A DNA stretch of 7,465 nucleotides from Nanobdellota archaeon (GTDB taxonomy: Archaea; Nanobdellota; Nanobdellia; Woesearchaeales; GW2011-AR15): positions 1 to 7,465 of the forward strand of contig JAAXVZ010000027.1 of assembly GCA_013335235.1 (NCBI GenBank), read 5' to 3'. Below the pieces are notes generated by a model. It was not told the origin of the DNA and ran no database searches. It was given only the letters and a program-made list of their open reading frames with translations. Shown in pieces: positions 5,526 through 7,465 of the stretch (positions are counted from its first letter, which is position 1; every line of letters starts with the position of its first letter). Both the position numbers and the translations under genes were made by a program.

Positions 5526-6782
5526 CTATAGCGGCACAGCCCTTAGGTCAAACACAGTCGTGTCAACAATCTTCACCTTAAGCTTCTGCCCAAGCGTGAA
5601 ATCTCCTTTCATCACGATCGGCTTATACGAAAGGTTCCTTCCGACAAATGTATTCTTCGTTCCGACCTCATCTATCAATACCTCGCCTGTCCAGCCCAGC
5701 CATTTCCTGTTATTCTCCTTGGAGATGTCTGCAAACAGTGACTTTATTTCTAGGCTCCGTGCCTTCACAGTCTCAGTTGGCAGCAGCTTTAACTTTGCAG
5801 ATACTGTCCCGGGCCGTGCCCAATACTTGGAGAGGTTGATGACATCAGGCTTCGTCTTTTCCAGAACTTCTAGTGTCTTTGCAAAATCTTCCTCTGTCTC
5901 ACCAGGAAACCCTATGATTATATCTGTCGCGAAAGTCATCTCAGGGATATATTTCCTGAACAAGGAGACAAGCTCCTCAAACCTTGAGGCATTATAATTC
6001 CGTTTCATGGCTTTCAGCACATTGTCTGAGCCTGACTGCAGGGGGATGTGCAAAAATTTGAACATCCTTGGGTCCCTGAAAAGCTCAGCTAGTTGGCCTG
6101 CATAATCTGGCAGGAAGTCAGGGTTGCCCATGCCAAGCCTTATCTTAAAATCCCTCTTCAGCTTCAGGATCTCTTTTAGAAGCTCAATCAGGTTCGTGCC
6201 TATATCATAACCATAGCAGGCAGTATCCTGGCTCGTGAGCCAGATTTCTTCAGCCCTTGAGTTCAGCGCATCACGGACATGCTGCACAATGTCTTTCAAG
6301 GGATATGAATGGAGGTGGCCTCTTGCGAACTTTGTCTTGCAGAATGAGCATGATCCCAGGCAGCCTTCATTTATCGGGACGATATCTACCATAGGGTTCT
6401 TCCTCTGCCTTGGCATGTTTGTCCTGGTTAGCGCTGTTTTAGATGTGGCATGCACGACTTCACCAGCAAGTGTCTTTTCAGCGACCTCTGCAGCCATGCC
6501 CAGGCACTTTGTGCTGATTACAGAATAATCTTTGTATCTTGATTTGTCCGTGTCTGCCTCAGGCACACAGCCTGCAAGCACCTTCGGCTTCTGTATAGAG
6601 CGCACATCTTTCCAGAATTTGCTCTCTGCGCTGTTTTTCACAGTGCAGCTGTTTATCAGGACAAGGTCAGCATCCTTGATTGATGAGACTATCTCATGCC
6701 CTTTTTTTCCAAGGGCTCCGGTCATTATCTCAGAGTCTGACTGATTAAATGAACATCCGTAAGTCTTGATGAATACTTTCAC
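5526..6782 (-). CDS. tRNA N6-threonylcarbamoyladenosine (t6A37) methylthiotransferase, archaeal/eukaryotic MtaB type
   Basis: This radical-SAM enzyme converts t6A37 to ms2t6A37 in tRNAs reading ANN codons. At 418 residues it is full length with all three domains. The N-terminal UPF0004 domain has Cys10, Cys46 and Cys72 for the auxiliary 4Fe-4S cluster. The radical SAM core has CLGSCSFC (Cys141, 145, 148) for the SAM-binding cluster. Further family motifs are IPLQSGSDNVLKAMKR (246-261) and IIGFPGETEEDF (289-300). YWARPGT (320-326) is typical of the archaeal e-MtaB/CDKAL1 branch. A TRAM tRNA-binding domain occupies about 357-418. The start codon is GTG, chosen because KVFIKTYGCSFNQSDSEIM matches the usual family N-terminus and no in-frame ATG lies just upstream. 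Its TATA box sits 30 bases ahead and no ribosome binding site is visible, so it is probably leaderless. All seven expected cluster and motif positions are intact. Confidence 0.95.
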   Translation of the reverse strand: MKVFIKTYGCSFNQSDSEIMTGALGKKGHEIVSSIKDADLVLINSCTVKNSAESKFWKDVRSIQKPKVLAGCVPEADTDKSRYKDYSVISTKCLGMAAEVAEKTLAGEVVHATSKTALTRTNMPRQRKNPMVDIVPINEGCLGSCSFCKTKFARGHLHSYPLKDIVQHVRDALNSRAEEIWLTSQDTACYGYDIGTNLIELLKEILKLKRDFKIRLGMGNPDFLPDYAGQLAELFRDPRMFKFLHIPLQSGSDNVLKAMKRNYNASRFEELVSLFRKYIPEMTFATDIIIGFPGETEEDFAKTLEVLEKTKPDVINLSKYWARPGTVSAKLKLLPTETVKARSLEIKSLFADISKENNRKWLGWTGEVLIDEVGTKNTFVGRNLSYKPIVMKGDFTLGQKLKVKIVDTTVFDLRAVPL

Positions 6783-6803
6783 AGATGCACGGAGATGAAA
6801 ATA

Positions 6804-6816
6804 CTTTATAAATATA
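6804..6816 (-). promoter_or_regulatory. TATA box of the methylthiotransferase gene
   Basis: TATATTTATAAAG on the minus strand, with TTTATAAA at 6812-6805, lies 30 bases from the GTG start. No Shine-Dalgarno lies between them, suggesting a leaderless mRNA that begins with GUG. Confidence 0.6.
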
Positions 6817-6843
6817 GTCGATAGAGCGTAAATACGTGTTTCT

Positions 6844-6890
6844 AAAAATTTATATTCAGTATCATTTTTATAATCTTATCTTCGGGGTGG
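6844..6890 (+). promoter_or_regulatory. Promoter and ribosome binding site of the glucan phosphorylase gene
   Basis: AAAAATTTATATT (6844-6856) is a TATA box predicting a start near 6879. GGGGTGG (6884-6890) is the Shine-Dalgarno, four bases before the ATG. A second AT-rich candidate, TTTTTATAATC (6865-6875), would start the RNA at or past the ATG and so is less likely. The 112-base gap holds this and the divergent methylthiotransferase promoter, whose TATA boxes are about 35 bases apart. Confidence 0.55.
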
Positions 6891-6894
6891 GAAC

Positions 6895-7465
6895 ATGGGA
6901 AACATAGCATATTTCAGTATGGAATTCGGCCTGAAGCCGTGGATCAGGATATACAGCGGCGGCTTAGGCGTACTTGCAGGCGACCATCTTAAGGAAGCAG
7001 CAGATATGGGCCTTCCGCTTGTAGGTGTAGGGCTCTATTATCATAAAGGTTATTTCCAGCAGCACATATCCGGTGATGGATGGCAGACTGAAAGCTATCC
7101 AGAATTCTCTGCAGAAAAATATATGGAGAGGCTGCCTAAAGTAGTTCAGGTCCAGCTTGAGGGAAGGAATGTCAATGTTTTCGGCTGGAAATATGATGTC
7201 AAGTCTCCTAATGGGAAAAGCGTGCCTCTTATCTTATTAAGCACAAACGGAGAAGGGAATGCAGACTATGACAGGGATCTCACATCGACCCTTTATGGAG
7301 GCGACCATAGCTATCATAGATTATCGCAAGAAGTCATACTAGGGATTGGCGGCATCAGGATGCTCCAGGCATTAGGATATGATATAGATGTCCATCATAT
7401 GAATGAAGGCCACGCAGCGGCGGAAGTTCGCGGGGATCGCATCCTTGTTGCCCGATCCCCAGTCG
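6895..7465 (+). CDS. Alpha-glucan phosphorylase, N-terminal part only
   Basis: This enzyme cleaves alpha-1,4-glucan with phosphate to give glucose-1-phosphate. The 190 visible codons carry strong family blocks: IAYFSMEFGL (4-13), YSGGLGVLAGDHLKEAADMG (20-39), LVGVGLYYHKGYFQQ (42-56), DGWQTESYPEF (61-71), LYGGDHSYHRLSQE (134-147), GIGGIRMLQALGYDIDVHHMNEGHAA (151-176). It belongs to the short-type phosphorylases (GT35) found in archaea and many bacteria. The pyridoxal-phosphate lysine lies beyond the window. After NEGHAA the sequence stops resembling the family, where a helix such as a-x-L-E is expected, and its base composition changes, so the last ~15 codons may not be genuine. It is the only plus-strand gene and, with the isomerase 5.7 kb away, fits a glycogen/starch degradation route. 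Confidence 0.9.
   Translation, partial: MGNIAYFSMEFGLKPWIRIYSGGLGVLAGDHLKEAADMGLPLVGVGLYYHKGYFQQHISGDGWQTESYPEFSAEKYMERLPKVVQVQLEGRNVNVFGWKYDVKSPNGKSVPLILLSTNGEGNADYDRDLTSTLYGGDHSYHRLSQEVILGIGGIRMLQALGYDIDVHHMNEGHAAAEVRGDRILVARSPV
7432..7460. repeat. Inverted repeat at the right end of the window
   Basis: GGGGATCG (7432-7439) and CGATCCCC (7453-7460) are perfect 8-base inverted repeats around a 13-base loop. They lie inside the G+C-rich tail that does not match the phosphorylase family, and may be part of an assembly or amplification artefact rather than a biological element. Confidence 0.45.

Noticed and set aside
5446..5997. 183-codon open frame on the plus strand
   Set aside because: It lies almost wholly antisense to the methylthiotransferase, whose conserved motifs are on the other strand, and has no ribosome binding site or recognisable protein content.
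7432..7465. Sequencing adapter or phiX carry-over at the right end
   Set aside because: The bases do not match the common adapter sequences or phiX segments I can recall; chimera with other sample DNA remains possible.

Overview
The window looks like chromosomal DNA from an archaeon. Six promoter-like elements have archaeal TATA boxes, some genes carry GGTGAT-type ribosome binding sites while others appear leaderless, and arginine is mostly AGG/AGA. The proteins point the same way: an archaeal-type phosphoglucose/phosphomannose isomerase, an archaeal/eukaryotic-type tRNA methylthiotransferase, and a short-type alpha-glucan phosphorylase. Several proteins resemble my recollection of uncultivated DPANN archaea (Woesearchaeota/Pacearchaeota-like), but that placement is inference. 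No tRNA, rRNA, CRISPR array, insertion sequence or phage gene was seen.

Layout. Seven complete genes and one gene cut by the left edge lie on the minus strand; one gene cut by the right edge lies on the plus strand. Reading the minus strand from right to left: a tRNA t6A37 methylthiotransferase (GTG start, probably leaderless); a 628-residue protein with two nucleotidyltransferase-like domains followed by two HEPN-like helical domains; a two-CBS-domain protein with a zinc-ribbon tail; a tight three-gene operon of mutually related, unrecognised ~170-residue proteins; phosphoglucose/phosphomannose isomerase; and, overlapping its stop codon, the start of a family 2 glycosyltransferase. On the plus strand, alpha-glucan phosphorylase starts divergently from the methylthiotransferase.

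How the genes may work together. The phosphorylase would release glucose-1-phosphate from storage glucan. The isomerase interconverts glucose-6-P, fructose-6-P and mannose-6-P, feeding glycolysis or sugar-nucleotide supply for a glycosyltransferase such as the one overlapping it. The methylthiotransferase is housekeeping. The CBS protein is a likely adenine-nucleotide sensor with an unknown partner.

The two parts most worth attention are the 628-residue MNT-MNT-HEPN-HEPN protein, in which each pair has one copy with motif residues and one degenerate copy, and the three-paralog operon. The last ~48 bases look foreign to the phosphorylase gene and may be an assembly artefact.
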